DNA of 64,000 nt from Aquisalinus luteolus (GCF_009712425.2 NZ_VCJR02000001.1:872001-936000), one strand, 5' to 3'. Shown: positions 45,788-55,087, counted from the stretch's first letter. Numbers and translations are program-made. Notes: generated by a model from the letters alone, not told the origin.

Positions 45788-47116
45788 ATGCGACACATGC
45801 TGACCAGCGCTGCCATCGCGGCAATCGGGTTCTTTGCCGGTGCGGCACACGCAGCCGACCTGAAAAGCGATATCGCGGCGGATTACGGCTATCTGGATGG
45901 GCTGTACAAGACCCTTCATGCCAATCCGGAACTGTCCTTTATGGAGGTAGAGACTGCCAGGCGCATGGCGGCTGAATTCCGCAAGCTCGGTTTCGACGTC
46001 ACCGAAGGGGTCGGCAAGACCGGCGTCGTCGGCGTGATGCGGAATGGCGAGGGGCCGGTGGTAACCTTGCGCGCCGATATGGATGGCTTGCCGGTCACAG
46101 AACAGACCGGCCTTGCCTATGCCTCGACCGCGACAGGCGAGAACCGCTTCGGCGAGGTCCAGCCGATCATGCATGCCTGCGGGCACGATATCCACATGAC
46201 ATCGCTGATCGGTGCGGCGCGCCAGCTTGTCGAGCGCAAGGGTGAATGGTCAGGTACGCTGATCCTGATCGCGCAGCCGGCGGAGGAAATCGGCCTCGGG
46301 GCCCGCGCCATGCTGGATGATGGCCTCTATGAACGTTTTCCGCGTCCTGATTATGTGGTCGCACTGCACGACTCCGCCAGCCTGCCGGCGGGCAAGGTTG
46401 CTTACACGCCGGGCTGGGCGCTCGCCAATGTGGATTCTGTCGATATCTATGTGAAGGGTGTCGGCGGTCACGGGGCGTATCCGCAGACGACGAAAGATCC
46501 GGTCGTTGTCGGTGCCAGCATCGTCACGGCCCTGCAGACACTGGTGTCGCGTGAAGTCTCGCCGCTGGAGCCTGCAGTCGTCACTGTCGGCGCCTTCAAT
46601 GCCGGGGCCAAGCACAACATCATTTCCGATGAGGCACACCTGCAGCTGACCGTTCGGTCCTACACGGATGAAGTTCGTGCCAAACTGCTGGATGGTATCC
46701 AGCGTATCGCGCGGGCACAGGCCGCCTCGGTCGGACTGCCGGAGGAGCTTTATCCGCGCATAGAGATCGAGCAGGATTATACGCCCTCGACCTATAATGA
46801 TCCGGAACTGGCCGATCGCTTGGCCAACCGTTTCGTTGCCAGGTTCGGGGCTGACAATGTGATTCAGGCTGACCCCGTGATGGGCGGTGAGGATTTCGCC
46901 TGGTATGGCCGGCTGGAGCCGAAGATACCGACAATGATCTTCTGGATCGGTGCCGTGTCGGCTGAGAAGGTTGCTGCGGCACAGGCTGGCGGTGAACCCT
47001 TGCCGTCGCTGCATTCACCTTTCTTTGCACCGCAGCCGCGCCCGACCATTCTGACAGGTGTCGAGGCGATGACCGCTGCGGCTCTGGACCTGTTGCAAGA
47101 TACTGAGACTGAGTAG
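45788..47116 (+). CDS. Exported M20-family amidohydrolase
   Basis: A 442-residue exported protein with a signal peptide (about 1-22, ending GAAHAA). The M20D catalytic core has RADMDGLPVTEQTG, the metal-binding MHACGHDIHM, AQPAEEIGLGARAML and a C-terminal MGGEDFAWY. Such enzymes remove acyl groups from amino acids or peptides; amidohydrolases of this branch include hippurate- and indole-amino-acid hydrolases. The periplasmic signal peptide is notable because most M20D enzymes are cytoplasmic. Start ATG with AAGGGACATCTT upstream. The DUF1499 gene follows nine bases later. Confidence 0.9.
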   Translation: MRHMLTSAAIAAIGFFAGAAHAADLKSDIAADYGYLDGLYKTLHANPELSFMEVETARRMAAEFRKLGFDVTEGVGKTGVVGVMRNGEGPVVTLRADMDGLPVTEQTGLAYASTATGENRFGEVQPIMHACGHDIHMTSLIGAARQLVERKGEWSGTLILIAQPAEEIGLGARAMLDDGLYERFPRPDYVVALHDSASLPAGKVAYTPGWALANVDSVDIYVKGVGGHGAYPQTTKDPVVVGASIVTALQTLVSREVSPLEPAVVTVGAFNAGAKHNIISDEAHLQLTVRSYTDEVRAKLLDGIQRIARAQAASVGLPEELYPRIEIEQDYTPSTYNDPELADRLANRFVARFGADNVIQADPVMGGEDFAWYGRLEPKIPTMIFWIGAVSAEKVAAAQAGGEPLPSLHSPFFAPQPRPTILTGVEAMTAAALDLLQDTETE

Positions 47117-47125
47117 GAGATCCTC

Positions 47126-47857
47126 ATGGGACTGATTATCAGACTGTCCGCCTTCGTCGCGCTGGCAACCGTGCTCGTCTATGTCGGCAACACGCTGGCT
47201 TATCGAATGGATATGCGAGAATTCGGAGCGGCTTTCAGCTTCTCCTTCCAGATGCTCATGCCGATGTTGTTTATCGCCGGAATTGCCGCTGTGCTGGGCC
47301 TGATCGGCCTTTTCGCCAGGCAGGCGGGCTCTGGCCTGTTTGCCATCCTGTCTGCGCTGATCCTGCTTGGCTGTGCTGCCGGTCCGCTGGGCATTCGCCA
47401 CAATGCCTCCAGGGTGCCGCCCATCCATGACATAACGACGGATACGCAAACACCGCCGCAATTCGTCGCCGTGGTCCCGCTGCGTGCGGAAACCGGCGCG
47501 ACCAATCCGCCGGAATATGACCGCGAGCAGACCGCACGGCAGCTGGAAGCCTATCCGGACATCGACACGGTTACGGTGGATGCCGATTATGGCACGGTCT
47601 TCGATCTCTCCCTGCAGGTCTTGCAGGAGATGGGGCTGGTGATCGTGGAGGCTGATGAAGCCGCCGGGCGCATCGAGGCGACCCATACCAGCCGCTGGTG
47701 GGGCTTCAAGGATGATGTCGTCATCCGCTTCAATCGCGAGGATACACCGCTGACGATCGACATGCGGTCCAAGTCGCGTATTGGCGGCTCCGATGTCGGC
47801 GCCAATGCCAACCGCATCGAGACTTTCTTCAGCAAGCTGGAAGCCAGGCTCGCATAG
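47126..47857 (+). CDS. DUF1499 membrane protein
   Basis: A 243-residue protein: three hydrophobic helices in the first 90 residues, then the DUF1499 domain beginning RVPPIHDITTDTQTPPQF and ending with VRF-like strands and SKLEARLA. The domain is extracytoplasmic and has no assigned reaction. It follows the M20 hydrolase by nine bases and converges with the LysR gene 12 bases later. Confidence 0.9.
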   Translation: MGLIIRLSAFVALATVLVYVGNTLAYRMDMREFGAAFSFSFQMLMPMLFIAGIAAVLGLIGLFARQAGSGLFAILSALILLGCAAGPLGIRHNASRVPPIHDITTDTQTPPQFVAVVPLRAETGATNPPEYDREQTARQLEAYPDIDTVTVDADYGTVFDLSLQVLQEMGLVIVEADEAAGRIEATHTSRWWGFKDDVVIRFNREDTPLTIDMRSKSRIGGSDVGANANRIETFFSKLEARLA

Positions 47858-47869
47858 ATCAGGGCCGGC

Positions 47870-48814
47870 CTAGCGGTTGCGCTTGGCCAGCTCGCTGAAA
47901 AGCTGCTCGCGCAACCATTTATGGCGCGGGTCATGGGTCCAGTTCGGATGCCAGGCCCCGTTCATCGCGATGGGGGGCAGGGGCACAGGCGGCTCGAAAC
48001 AGTGAAACTTGTCGGGCAGGACGCTGAACAGGGCGGCGGGCGCCGTGAGAATGGCATCGGTGTGCATCACGGTCGCCAGCGCCATCAAAAAACCGGCCGT
48101 GCGATAGGCGATGTTTCTCGTATCCCCGTTTTCCGCCAGAACCTCGTCGACAACGCCTCTTTCCTTGCCTTCCGGATTGATGAGGGCATGCTCGTAGTCG
48201 AGATAGAGCTCCAGCGTGACTTTCCGGGATGCGAGCGGATGTTCTTTCCTGACGCAGGACATGAAACGGTCGTTGAAGATCGGTTTCTGTACGAACTGGT
48301 CGAAGTCGACGCGTGGCTTGTTCCGGGCTAGCCGCATATCCGGCATGATGACCAGATCGATCTGGCCTGAGATTAGCTCGCGCGCCGAGGCATAGCTGAG
48401 ATCGACAATGTCCAGTTCCAGCGCCGGGGCCAGGGGTTTGATCGCCTGTATCCAGGCATGAGAAATGATCACGCCGATATAGTCGAAGCTGGCGATGCGG
48501 ACCCGGCCTTTCTGGGTCGCCGGATCGAACTCCTCATTGGCCCGCATGACATCGCGCAGGCTCTCGATCATCCGGGCGACAGCCGGCTGTAGCCGTTCCG
48601 CTTTAGGCGTCGGCAACATCGCCCGGCCGGACTTGACCAGTAACGGATCGCCGAACAACTCGCGCAGGCGGGCAAGGGCGCGGCTGGTTGCCGGTTGTGA
48701 AAGGTTGAGCCGCCGGGCAGCATCAGTGACGCTGCGCTCTGTCAGCAGCCAGTGCAGAGCCATCAGAAGGTTCAGGTCGAGCGATTCGAGGGGGCGATCA
48801 TTCATACGATTCAC
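47870..48814 (-). CDS. LysR-family transcriptional regulator
   Basis: A 314-residue LysR protein with N-terminal winged helix-turn-helix LDLNLLMALHWLLTERSVTDAARRLNLSQPATSRALARLRELFGDPLLVK, and a periplasmic-binding-type effector domain. The N-terminal pattern resembles the NodD/NahR branch that starts with ESLDLNLL. The start codon may be GTG at 48812-48814, six bases after TAGG, or ATG at 48803-48805 three codons later. It is divergent from a small exported protein gene 91 bases away, and an ATAA-N12-TTAT imperfect site in that gap could be its operator. Effector unknown. Confidence 0.92.
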   Translation of the reverse strand: MNRMNDRPLESLDLNLLMALHWLLTERSVTDAARRLNLSQPATSRALARLRELFGDPLLVKSGRAMLPTPKAERLQPAVARMIESLRDVMRANEEFDPATQKGRVRIASFDYIGVIISHAWIQAIKPLAPALELDIVDLSYASARELISGQIDLVIMPDMRLARNKPRVDFDQFVQKPIFNDRFMSCVRKEHPLASRKVTLELYLDYEHALINPEGKERGVVDEVLAENGDTRNIAYRTAGFLMALATVMHTDAILTAPAALFSVLPDKFHCFEPPVPLPPIAMNGAWHPNWTHDPRHKWLREQLFSELAKRNR

Positions 48815-48905
48815 GTATAACCTAAATGAGTATTATGTATTTGAAGCATAGAATGTGAGGGCTTAGGTCTCAAGGGAAACCGAAAGGTCGAACTGGAGAT
48901 TTCCC

Positions 48906-49193
48906 ATGAATATGAAAGTTTTAGGTGCCCTGAGTGTACTCAGCCTGATGGGCTTTGCTGTTCCCGCGCATGCGAGCACACAGGATGATATCGAAGATTG
49001 CCGTGCAGCGCTGGCAGAACAAGGCACGCTGAACATGGACGAATACCGCCTCAGCTTCGAGAAGAAAAAGGGCAATTCCAACCGTATCCTGACACTGGAG
49101 GCGATCCCCAATGCGGGCGGCGAGAAATATGTCGTTACCTGCACATTCAAGAAGAACAAGATCGAGACCGTTTCCGCCGAACTGGATGCCTGA
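48906..49193 (+). CDS. Small exported protein, unknown
   Basis: A 95-residue exported protein with a signal peptide (about 1-23, ending VPAHA). The mature part is about 70 residues with two Cys (DCRAAL and VVTCTF), probably one disulfide, and a Lys-rich C-terminal half. I do not recognise the family. It lies opposite LysR and is followed by a strong terminator, so it is a monocistronic unit perhaps controlled by LysR. Confidence 0.78.
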   Translation: MNMKVLGALSVLSLMGFAVPAHASTQDDIEDCRAALAEQGTLNMDEYRLSFEKKKGNSNRILTLEAIPNAGGEKYVVTCTFKKNKIETVSAELDA

Positions 49194-49241
49194 TCTTGAA
49201 AGAGCTTCCTATGGACCTGTGCTTGCATGGGTTCGTCTTGA

Positions 49242-49272
49242 CCCCGCTGCGCTGCCCGCAGCGGGGTTTTTT
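49242..49272 (+). terminator. Rho-independent terminator
   Basis: CCCCGCTGCG - CTGCC - CGCAGCGGGG (ten-base perfect stem, 49242-49266) followed by six Ts (49267-49272). It ends the small exported protein transcript, 49 bases after its stop. Confidence 0.92.
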
Positions 49273-49319
49273 GAGGATTAATCTGTCGACTTCAGGGTAA
49301 TGGCGACCATATCGGTGTG

Positions 49320-50312
49320 ATGAGAACACTTGTCAGAAGCCTCGTCGCTGCCGTTTCCGCCCTTGTCCTGCCGGGTCTTGCTTTGGCGGGGCCCATGCTG
49401 GAGAATTTCGACTATCCTTGGGTGGTGAAACGCCACGCGCTTGTCTCCCAGCAAAAGGCCTTGGAAATGGCCTATATGGATGTGACTCCCGAAAGTCCAA
49501 ACGGTAGAACGGTTGTCCTTCTCCATGGCAAGAATTTCTGTGGGGCGACATGGGGTGAGACCATGCAGGTACTGCTCGATGAAGGGTATCGGGTTGTCGC
49601 GCCTGACCAGATCGGCTTTTGCAAATCATCCAAACCTGACAGCTATCAGTATGGGCTGCATACGCTTGCAGCGAATACACACGACCTTCTGACCGCTATC
49701 GGCGTGGAAGACCCGATCATAATGGGACATTCCATGGGTGGCATGCTCGCGATGCGGTATGCCGTCCAGTACGAAGATGAATTATCCGGTCTCGTCCTCG
49801 TCAATCCGATAGGCCTGGAAGACTGGCGCGCAAAAGGCGTTCCGGTCGTCACTGTCGATGCCCTGTATGAAAGCCAGCTGCAGACAACGCGCGATGGCAT
49901 CAAGGCTTATCAGCAGAACACTTATTATGCCGGGGAGTGGCGCCCGGACTATAACAAATGGGTCGATATGCTGTGGTCGATGTATCAGGGCGAGGGCGGT
50001 GAGATCACCGCTTGGCATCAGGCACTGACGGCGGACATGGTATTCAACCAGCCGGTCGTGCATGAGCTTGGACGCATCAAGGCACCGACGCTGATCCTGA
50101 TTGGCGAACTGGACAACACTGCCATAGGCAAAGGACGCGTGTCTGGCGAGGTGCGCGAGAGCCTTGGAAAGTACGATATTCTCGCGGAAGAAACTGCGAG
50201 CGCTATTATTGACAGTAAGTTGGTGACATTCCCGGACTTGGGTCATAGCCCTCATATTCAGGAGCCGGAACGTTTTCACGATGAGCTGCTGAAAGGACTT
50301 TCCGGCCTGTAA
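49320..50312 (+). CDS. Exported alpha/beta hydrolase
   Basis: A 330-residue protein with a signal peptide (about 1-22, ending ALAGPM). The hydrolase fold has the oxyanion motif VLLHGKNFCGATW, elbow GHSMGGMLAMR, acid in IGELDNTAIG and His in LGHSPHIQEPERF. The family includes haloalkane dehalogenase-like and epoxide-type hydrolases; the motif FCGATW is common in proline iminopeptidase-like members. Substrate unknown. ATG at 49320 preceded by an in-frame GTG. Confidence 0.87.
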   Translation: MRTLVRSLVAAVSALVLPGLALAGPMLENFDYPWVVKRHALVSQQKALEMAYMDVTPESPNGRTVVLLHGKNFCGATWGETMQVLLDEGYRVVAPDQIGFCKSSKPDSYQYGLHTLAANTHDLLTAIGVEDPIIMGHSMGGMLAMRYAVQYEDELSGLVLVNPIGLEDWRAKGVPVVTVDALYESQLQTTRDGIKAYQQNTYYAGEWRPDYNKWVDMLWSMYQGEGGEITAWHQALTADMVFNQPVVHELGRIKAPTLILIGELDNTAIGKGRVSGEVRESLGKYDILAEETASAIIDSKLVTFPDLGHSPHIQEPERFHDELLKGLSGL

Positions 50313-50395
50313 CGCGTGGAGGCATTCAATGCTCTCAAGGCCTTGCCGGATCATTCTGATATTGGCAGTCTTGTGAGTAAAAGGGGAATGATTTC

Positions 50396-50827
50396 ATGAC
50401 TACTTTCCTGAAATGCGCATCAGGTTTTCTTGCTGCAGGCTTGCTGTCTGCGTGCAGCAGCGCTGCTGACTTAACCGATACGATTACCGCCGGTGGCGAT
50501 GTGCCACAGAACAGGGCCGCCAGCAGCGATATCATTCCGCCGCCCATGCAGCCGCCGCCGCAGAAAAACGAGTTCGAAATTGTCGGGGATTATGCCGGCA
50601 AGATGTTGGTGATGCGGGTTAATGGTCGGGAGATCTATAGTGGCCAGCGTCCTCTGGAACCTGCCGGCGTGCGTTGGCAGTTGCGCCATGATATCCAGTC
50701 TTATCCGGCGGACCTGTCTATTTCGATCGAAGGCTGTGCAGGCATCGCCGCCCTGACTGTTCCGGAGGCGGAAGAAGGGCCATTGCTGATCTTCCGTGGC
50801 TGTGATGTGGAAATGATTGCCGACTAA
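50396..50827 (+). CDS. Small lipoprotein, unknown
   Basis: A 143-residue lipoprotein. The lipobox LLSAC is at about residues 16-20, and the mature part starts CSSAADLTDTI with a Pro-rich linker (PPPMQPPPQ), then a domain of about 85 residues with two Cys (EGCAGI and RGCDVE), perhaps a disulfide. I do not recognise the family. The weak upstream region contains AAAAGGGGAATG as a ribosome-binding site. A bidirectional terminator at 50835-50853 separates it from the hemerythrin gene. Confidence 0.8.
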   Translation: MTTFLKCASGFLAAGLLSACSSAADLTDTITAGGDVPQNRAASSDIIPPPMQPPPQKNEFEIVGDYAGKMLVMRVNGREIYSGQRPLEPAGVRWQLRHDIQSYPADLSISIEGCAGIAALTVPEAEEGPLLIFRGCDVEMIAD

Positions 50828-50834
50828 GAAAAAA

Positions 50835-50853
50835 GCAGCCTATTCGGCTGCTT
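50835..50853. terminator. Bidirectional terminator inside hemerythrin gene end
   Basis: AGCAGCC - TATTC - GGCTGCT, flanked by A6 on the left and TTCCTTTTCTTC on the right, so it can terminate both strands. Its right arm and the T-tract belong to the last codons of the hemerythrin gene (minus strand), and its left arm follows the lipoprotein stop. Confidence 0.8.
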
Positions 50854-51292
50854 CCTTTTCTTCTTCTGCTGGTTTGCGATCGTTGAACTCGCTGGCTAGC
50901 TCCTTTGCCCTGCCATCATCAATGTTCTTTTTGGCGAGTGGGAAGACATCCTCTTCCTCTTCATCCACGTGATGTTCGATGTCGTGCCTGAGCTGCTTGA
51001 ATTTCGTCAACCAGCCGGGGGAGGACATGTCCATGTCATCGATTTCCTCGACGAGGTCAGCGGCATCCTTGTGCTCGGCAACAGAGTGCCGGGTCTGGTC
51101 TGAGGCTTCCGGATGGCTCATAAGCTCAGCATAGAACGTTTGTTCCTCGGCAGAGGCATGGGCCTCTAGCTCGATCTTGTAGCGCTGCCAGAGAACGCGG
51201 CGTTCATTGCTGTCGCCTTCTGTATTGGCGATTTGCTCGCCCAGATCTCGCTGGGTGTCGTGGTCTTTTTTCAGACGGGTATAAATATCCAT
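50840..51292 (-). CDS. Hemerythrin-domain protein
   Basis: A 150-residue four-helix protein of the HHE family. Expected iron ligands appear in KKDHDTQRDL (His near 11), ELEAHASAEEQTFY (His and Glu near 44-49), AEHKDAADL (near 73) and IEHHVDEEEEDVF (near 107-111). Proteins of this group bind a di-iron centre and sense or carry O2, or act in iron and stress homeostasis. The C-terminus is Glu/Lys-rich. The gene ends inside a bidirectional terminator. Confidence 0.9.
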   Translation of the reverse strand: MDIYTRLKKDHDTQRDLGEQIANTEGDSNERRVLWQRYKIELEAHASAEEQTFYAELMSHPEASDQTRHSVAEHKDAADLVEEIDDMDMSSPGWLTKFKQLRHDIEHHVDEEEEDVFPLAKKNIDDGRAKELASEFNDRKPAEEEKEAAE

Positions 51293-51363
51293 CGGGTTTT
51301 CCTCCGTGTCGTTTCAACAAGCTAAGGAAGGAAAGGACTGAAAGTTCCAGATGCTAACGAGTG

Positions 51364-52269
51364 TCAATTGCGGCTTTCGGCTTGCGCCAGCCTGCCACCC
51401 TTGTTGGCATAGTCCTGCGTCCCGCGATGGATGACTTCTTCCTCATTCAGGATCGTATCGACAGGGTATTTTTCGTCGACGCCCTGCAGCCGCTCATAGA
51501 TCGGGCCGAAATCCGTATCGACCGTGGCGTGGAACAGGTCCTCATAACTGTCGATGACGAAATAGGTCTGCTGGAAGTCGTCGATGCGATAGTCTGTGCG
51601 CATGACCCGTTCGAGGTCGAAGTGCAGCCGGTGCGGTGATGGGTCCTTCAGGGAGAAGACGCTTTCCGAGGCTGATGAAACAATGCCTGCACCATAGATG
51701 CGCAAGCCGTCGTCAGTCTGGATCAGGCCGAATTCGACCGTATACCAATAAAGCGCGGCAAGGTTCTTCAGGCAGCCGGAATCGAGGGAGCGCAAACCGC
51801 CCTTGCCATAAGCCTGCATATAGTCGGCGAAGACCGGATTGGTCAGCATCGGCACATGGCCGAACACGTCATGAAAGACATCCGGTTCCTGAAGGTAGTC
51901 GAGCTGGTCGGCGCGGCGGATAAAATTACCGGCGGGGAAGCGGCGGTTGGCGAGGTGATCGAAAAACACTTCGTCCGGCACCAGCCCCGGCACGGCAACG
52001 ACACGCCAGCCGGTCAGGCTTTCCAGCTCATCCGACATGGTCTCGAAATTGGGGATGCCACCGCGCCCGAGATCCAGCGCCTTGAGCCCATCGATAAAAG
52101 ACTGCTCGGCCTTGCCGGGCAGCAGCTTCACCTGGCGCTCATAGAGCGTGTCCCAAGTGCGGTGCTCTTCGTCGGTGTAACGGTCCCAACCCTGTGGGAT
52201 TGTATAGTCGTCCGCCATCATCTCTCTGACTTCCGGCGGGAATTGATCGATATCCGTGTGCGTTTCCAT
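51364..52269 (-). CDS. phhA: Phenylalanine 4-monooxygenase
   Basis: A 301-residue aromatic amino-acid hydroxylase. The non-haem iron ligands are in EPDVFHDVFGHVPML (two His) and YWYTVEFGL (Glu). It uses tetrahydropterin and O2 to convert Phe to Tyr. Length and sequence match the bacterial phhA family without the eukaryotic regulatory domain. It stands alone here; phhB (pterin carbinolamine dehydratase) is not in the window. The folB/SDR pterin genes are about 20 kb away and provide no direct link. Confidence 0.95.
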   Translation of the reverse strand: METHTDIDQFPPEVREMMADDYTIPQGWDRYTDEEHRTWDTLYERQVKLLPGKAEQSFIDGLKALDLGRGGIPNFETMSDELESLTGWRVVAVPGLVPDEVFFDHLANRRFPAGNFIRRADQLDYLQEPDVFHDVFGHVPMLTNPVFADYMQAYGKGGLRSLDSGCLKNLAALYWYTVEFGLIQTDDGLRIYGAGIVSSASESVFSLKDPSPHRLHFDLERVMRTDYRIDDFQQTYFVIDSYEDLFHATVDTDFGPIYERLQGVDEKYPVDTILNEEEVIHRGTQDYANKGGRLAQAESRN

Positions 52270-52369
52270 AGTCCTAATATAGGACTTAGGCCGGAAAAGT
52301 TCCTGCCAATCTCAGGCTTTTCCTTGGCCGGGAATTGCGGACAGGGCGGCTGATGCCAGCAGAAAGGGG

Positions 52370-53800
52370 CTACAGACCCGGGCGCAGCAGGAAGGCAGGC
52401 GTGTGATCGCCCATGCCGACGACCGAATCATCGTCGCTTTTTTTCTTGCCGCGACCGCGAGACGGTTTTCTGGCTGTGTCGTCGGGCGAGGCAACAGTGC
52501 CGCCGGACGCGTTTGCCGCTTCTTCAGGCTGGTCACTCTTTTTCGGTGTGCGCTTGCGAGACGGCTTTTCCTTTTTGTCGTCTTGGTCGCTTTTGTCGGA
52601 GGTATCGCCCTTGTCGGCGCTCTTTCGGGAACTGCCGCGCGATTTCTTCTCCGGCTTGTTATGCTCGAAGAAATCGCCGAAATCCTCTTCTTCGATCGCG
52701 TCGGCACCGATGGTTTTCAGGACGGCGTCATAGGCCTTGCCGTCCGCAGGCGTGACCAGCATGAAGGCCGCGCCTTTGCGTCCTGCGCGACCGGTGCGAC
52801 CGATCCGGTGGACATAGTCGTCGGAATTGACCGGCACGTCGAAATTGAAGACGTGGCTGACAGCGGGGATGTCGAGGCCACGGGCGGCAACGTCAGACGC
52901 GATCAGCAGGCTCGTCTCGCCCTTGCGGAATTTCTCCAGCGTTTCCATGCGGAAGGATTGGGCGAGGTCGCCATGGATCGGGCGGGCATTATAGCCGTGC
53001 TTCTGCAGCGACTTGGCGACGATATCGACATTAGTCTTGCGGTTGCAGAAGACGATGCCGTTCTGCACGTCGTGATCGTCGATCAGCTTGCGCAGGGCAG
53101 CGCGTTTCAGCTTGTCGTCGCGGGCCGGTACACGAACGATCTTCTGCGTGATCGTATCTGCGGTCGTCGCCGGGCGCGAAACCTCGATGCGGGCAGGGGC
53201 CGACAGGAACTGGTCGGTGATTCGCTGGATCTCCGCCGGCATGGTCGCCGAGAAGAACAGCGTCTGGCGGGTGAACGGTGTCAGCTTGAAGATCTTTTCG
53301 ATGTCGGGGATGAAGCCCATGTCGAGCATGCGGTCGGCCTCATCGACGACCATCACCTCGACGCCGGTCAGCAGCAGCTTGCCGCGCTCGAAATGGTCGA
53401 GCAGGCGGCCCGGGGTCGCGATCAGTACATCGACGCCGCGCGTCAGCTTCATGTCCTGTTCGGCGAAGGAAACGCCACCGATAAGGAGTGCCATGGAAAG
53501 CTTGTGGTACTTGCCGTATTTCTCGAAGCTTTCGGACACCTGGGCGGCAAGCTCGCGCGTTGGGCACAGGACGAGGGAGCGCGGCATGCGCGCTTTCGAG
53601 CGGCCCTTGGACAGGCGGTGGATCATCGGCAGGGTGAAGCCCGCCGTCTTGCCGGTACCGGTCTGGGCGATGCCGAGCACGTCCTTGCCCGCGAGCGCCT
53701 CAGGGATGGCTTTTTCCTGGATCGGCGTGGGGGATTCATAGCCCGCTTCGGTAAGGGCTTTCAGAATTTTGGGCTCAAGCCCAAGGTCTTCAAAACGCAT
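52370..53800 (-). CDS. DEAD-box RNA helicase (RhlE-like)
   Basis: A 476-residue DEAD-box helicase with all core motifs: AQTGTGKT (motif I), ATPGRLLDHFE, VDEADRMLDMGF (II), FFSATMP (III) and HRIGRTGRAGRKG (VI), ending with a Lys/Arg/Ser-rich tail (about 385-476) rich in KKSDQPEE and RGRGKKKSDD that would bind RNA. RhlE-type proteins remodel ribosome intermediates and cold-shock RNA. The gene is on the minus strand with about 100 bases to the phhA start. Confidence 0.95.
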   Translation of the reverse strand: MRFEDLGLEPKILKALTEAGYESPTPIQEKAIPEALAGKDVLGIAQTGTGKTAGFTLPMIHRLSKGRSKARMPRSLVLCPTRELAAQVSESFEKYGKYHKLSMALLIGGVSFAEQDMKLTRGVDVLIATPGRLLDHFERGKLLLTGVEVMVVDEADRMLDMGFIPDIEKIFKLTPFTRQTLFFSATMPAEIQRITDQFLSAPARIEVSRPATTADTITQKIVRVPARDDKLKRAALRKLIDDHDVQNGIVFCNRKTNVDIVAKSLQKHGYNARPIHGDLAQSFRMETLEKFRKGETSLLIASDVAARGLDIPAVSHVFNFDVPVNSDDYVHRIGRTGRAGRKGAAFMLVTPADGKAYDAVLKTIGADAIEEEDFGDFFEHNKPEKKSRGSSRKSADKGDTSDKSDQDDKKEKPSRKRTPKKSDQPEEAANASGGTVASPDDTARKPSRGRGKKKSDDDSVVGMGDHTPAFLLRPGL

Positions 53801-53895
53801 GAGGGTCCTGGTTGCTTTGTCTGTACTTGGCGGGTCTGGTTTATCTCAACGCCCCGTTGCCGCCAGATGCAAACGATGCGCCATTGCGTGAATGG

Positions 53896-53912
53896 ATCCC
53901 GCCAGGCGGGAT
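53896..53912. promoter_or_regulatory. Palindrome in RhlE / hydrolase divergent gap
   Basis: A 17-base perfect palindrome ATCCCGCC-A-GGCGGGAT lies about 96 bases upstream of the RhlE start and 230 upstream of the hydrolase gene. The gap (53801-54142) is 342 bases; besides this site I see no gene, only promoter-type sequence. Its role may be an operator or a leader hairpin for RhlE. Confidence 0.4.
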
Positions 53913-54142
53913 GTCAGCCGGAAATGGCCCGGCGCGGGCGTCTTACTTTTCGCATGCCAAAAGGCACGGCTGCACCAGCGCGAGTAAGCGGGAAGTAGGC
54001 AAAATCGGCCTGCACGTCAAGCTGCGCCCCGGGTTCCGCCTGATTACCAGATAAGTGTGCTCTTTGTGCAACGCAATGGGCGCATGCGTTGCGACTGCAT
54101 TCCGATAGCGACAGGCGGCGCGGCCTCTGGCAGGAATGGGGT

Positions 54143-55087
54143 ATGAGTATAGACGATCCCACCCGTGTTTTTACCCCCGCCGACCTCGATTATCCGCCAG
54201 TCGTGCCGGTCGCGCCGCAACGCCGTGTCTGCCCGGTAAATGGGCTGGAGCTTAGCTATCTCGTCTGGGGCGATGAGGCAAAGCCGCCCATCGTGCTGGT
54301 CCATGGCGGCAAGGATCATGGCCGCATGTGGGACTGGACAGTCGCCGAGCTGATCAATGAATGGTGCGTGATCGTGCCGGACCTGCGCGGCCATGGCGAT
54401 TCGGGCCGGGCGAGCGGTGGTGGCTATGAGGGCGAGTACTTCATCTCCGACTTCGCCGGTTTCATGGCGCATCTGGAACGCGAAGGGTTCACGCTGCCGA
54501 TGCCGCTGATCGGCCATTCGCTGGGCGGCAATATCGTCCTGAACTATGCCGCGATCTATCCGGACAAGGTCACGCGATTGATCGCGCTGGAAGGGCTCGG
54601 CGCCTCCGAAAAGCATTATACGGAGTTTATGGAGAAGAGCCCGGCTGACCGTTATCGCTCATGGATCGACCGGCGGCTGAAGCAGGACGCCATCGACCAG
54701 CGCCGTTTCGATGGACCGGAAGAGATGGTCTCCCGCATGGCCGGTGTACACAAGAACCTCGAAGAGGGACAGGCCCGTCATCTCGCCCTGCATGCCGCCC
54801 GCAAATACTCTGACGGGTGGGGCTGGAAGCATGATCCGCTGACCGGCATCTGGCCAAGCCCGCGCATGACTGCCCCTGCGGAATATTCAAGGGTTTATGC
54901 CGAGATAACCTGTCCGGTTCTGTTGATGCGCGGCGAGGACTCCTGGGCCTCCGACCCGCAAAATGATGGCCGCATGAAAGCCTTCAAGAATGCACGGCTG
55001 ATCAACTATGACAAGGCCGGTCACTGGCTGCACCATGACCGGTTCGACGCGTTCATCGGTGACGTGAAGACTTTTCTGGCGGAGTAA
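54143..55087 (+). CDS. Alpha/beta hydrolase
   Basis: A 314-residue cytoplasmic alpha/beta hydrolase. The oxyanion region VLVHGGKDHGRMW, the elbow IGHSLGGNIVL, the acid in RGEDSWASD and the His in AGHWLHHDRFD are all visible. No signal peptide. The substrate is not predictable; the motif pattern is that of esterase- or dehalogenase-like hydrolases. ATG at 54143 gives the first domain without extra N-terminal residues. A small membrane gene follows after 54 bases. Confidence 0.88.
   Translation: MSIDDPTRVFTPADLDYPPVVPVAPQRRVCPVNGLELSYLVWGDEAKPPIVLVHGGKDHGRMWDWTVAELINEWCVIVPDLRGHGDSGRASGGGYEGEYFISDFAGFMAHLEREGFTLPMPLIGHSLGGNIVLNYAAIYPDKVTRLIALEGLGASEKHYTEFMEKSPADRYRSWIDRRLKQDAIDQRRFDGPEEMVSRMAGVHKNLEEGQARHLALHAARKYSDGWGWKHDPLTGIWPSPRMTAPAEYSRVYAEITCPVLLMRGEDSWASDPQNDGRMKAFKNARLINYDKAGHWLHHDRFDAFIGDVKTFLAE

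Noticed and set aside
52403-53998. Long open frame opposite the RhlE helicase
   Set aside because: Antisense to a complete DEAD-box gene with all motifs; the composition is that of a shadow frame.
53812-54054. 80-codon open frame before the hydrolase gene
   Set aside because: No ribosome-binding site, unusual composition, and it spans a palindrome; treated as promoter space.
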